The position numbers and the translations under genes were made by a program. The notes under the pieces were generated by a model. That model had not been told where the DNA came from and did no database searches. It saw only the letters and a list, made by a program, of their open reading frames with translations. Positions 63,541 through 64,000 of a DNA stretch of 64,000 nucleotides are shown piece after piece. Within the stretch, counting starts at the first letter, position 1, and every line of letters begins with the position of its first letter. The stretch is from Bacillus tianshenii (GTDB lineage Bacteria > Bacillota > Bacilli > Bacillales > Bacillaceae_N). Where the stretch lies: contig CP129018.1 of the NCBI GenBank assembly GCA_020524525.2, forward strand, positions 806,001-870,000, given 5' to 3'.

Positions 63541-64000
63541 ATGGATAAAATTTATAAACCAAAAGAATTTGCACAATTATTAGGCGTTACTGTTACCACT
63601 TTACAACGGTGGGATAACGATAAGAAACTCATTGCTTACCGAAACCCCAAAGGAAGGAGATTTTATACACATAAGCAATATGAAGATTATATGGGGATTA
63701 ATCAAAAACAAGTAGGTAAGATCGTCATTTATACAAGGGTTTCAAATCGCAATCAGTCAGATGATTTAAAAAAACAGGTTTCTTTTTTAAGGCAGTATGT
63801 AAATGCAAAAGGCGTTATTGTAGATGAAGTTATTGAAGATATTGGAAGTGGGTTGAACTATAAACGAAAGAAGTGGAATCGTCTTTTAGATGAAGTATTG
63901 GAACGAAAAATTTCAACCATTTATGTTACGCATAAAGACCGGTTTATTCGTTTCGGTTTTGATTGGTTTCAATCTTTCGCTAGAAAATTTGGTGCTGAAA
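63541..64000 (+). mobile_element. tnpA: IS607-family serine recombinase (TnpA), 3' end outside the window
   Basis: The frame is open to the end of the window (153 residues seen). A MerR-like DNA-binding domain (KPKEFAQLLGVTVTTLQRWD, then NPKGRRFYTHKQY) is followed by a small serine recombinase domain with catalytic YTRVSNRNQSDDL (Ser68) and IEDIGSGLNYKRKKW. This is the IS607 arrangement. A -10-like TATAAT is at 63529-63534. A tnpB-type gene would be expected beyond 64 kb. Confidence 0.92.

Overview
The window looks like a chromosomal segment of a member of the Bacillaceae with low-to-mid GC. It keeps, in order, a backbone I know from Bacillus subtilis: cheV, ykyB, a ykuE-like gene, fadH (ykuF), ykuI, ykuL/darB, ccpC (ykuM), dapH (ykuQ), dapL (ykuR) and ykuS. 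Accessory genes and intergenic repeats separate these landmarks. CtsR, sigma-B-like and PerR/Fur-like sites, strong AAGGAGG ribosome binding sites, TTG/GTG starts and U-run hairpin terminators fit the same group. No rRNA, tRNA or CRISPR was seen. The genus cannot be told from the sequence alone.

Layout. 1-5.2 kb: a DUF342/FapA gene broken by a homopolymer shift, then a tight cobalamin operon (cbiA, cobQ, sirC). 5.3-6.0 kb: the first repeat cluster. 6.0-16 kb: signalling and envelope genes (a response-regulator/PAS/PP2C phosphatase, cheV, an M23 peptidase, an Ig-like secreted protein, YbjQ, an HD-GYP protein, frameshifted ykyB), then an SCO-type copper chaperone divergent from a PCYCGC lipoprotein with an in-frame TGA. 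16-21 kb: ppx, ppk with PhoP-like boxes, and a crcB pair. 21-26 kb: a chemoreceptor and a PAS-GGDEF-EAL protein. 26-37 kb: transporters, MBL and SDR enzymes, fadH, a class V aminotransferase, ykuI and a ferritin-like/cupin fusion. 37-48 kb: ahpCF, thiol and MBL genes, an HD-GYP protein, an MBL-TetR operon with a large operator, and clpE under two CtsR sites. 48-56 kb: a manganese riboswitch before a CaCA exchanger, darB, an MFS exporter, ccpC, dapH and dapL. 56-64 kb: ykuS, a solute symporter/histidine kinase/sigma-54 activator operon, a sigma-54 promoter, an NRAMP-like ycsG gene and pxpB, then an IS607-type recombinase running off the end.

Three observations stand out. (1) The PCYCGC lipoprotein at 15344-15829 has a TGA exactly where relatives have the first Cys of a CxxC, followed 21 nt later by a SECIS-like hairpin, so it is a candidate selenoprotein in a Bacillus-type genome. 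(2) Seven near-full copies of a hairpin repeat, always intergenic and often starting at a stop codon, differ by compensatory base changes; related hairpin modules are stitched to them as mosaics. (3) A symporter-kinase-NtrC-type operon, reminiscent of CbrAB, lies directly before a textbook -24/-12 promoter that should drive a 5-oxoproline-type operon. That operon carries one repeat cluster in its 5' leader and is probably split by IS607.
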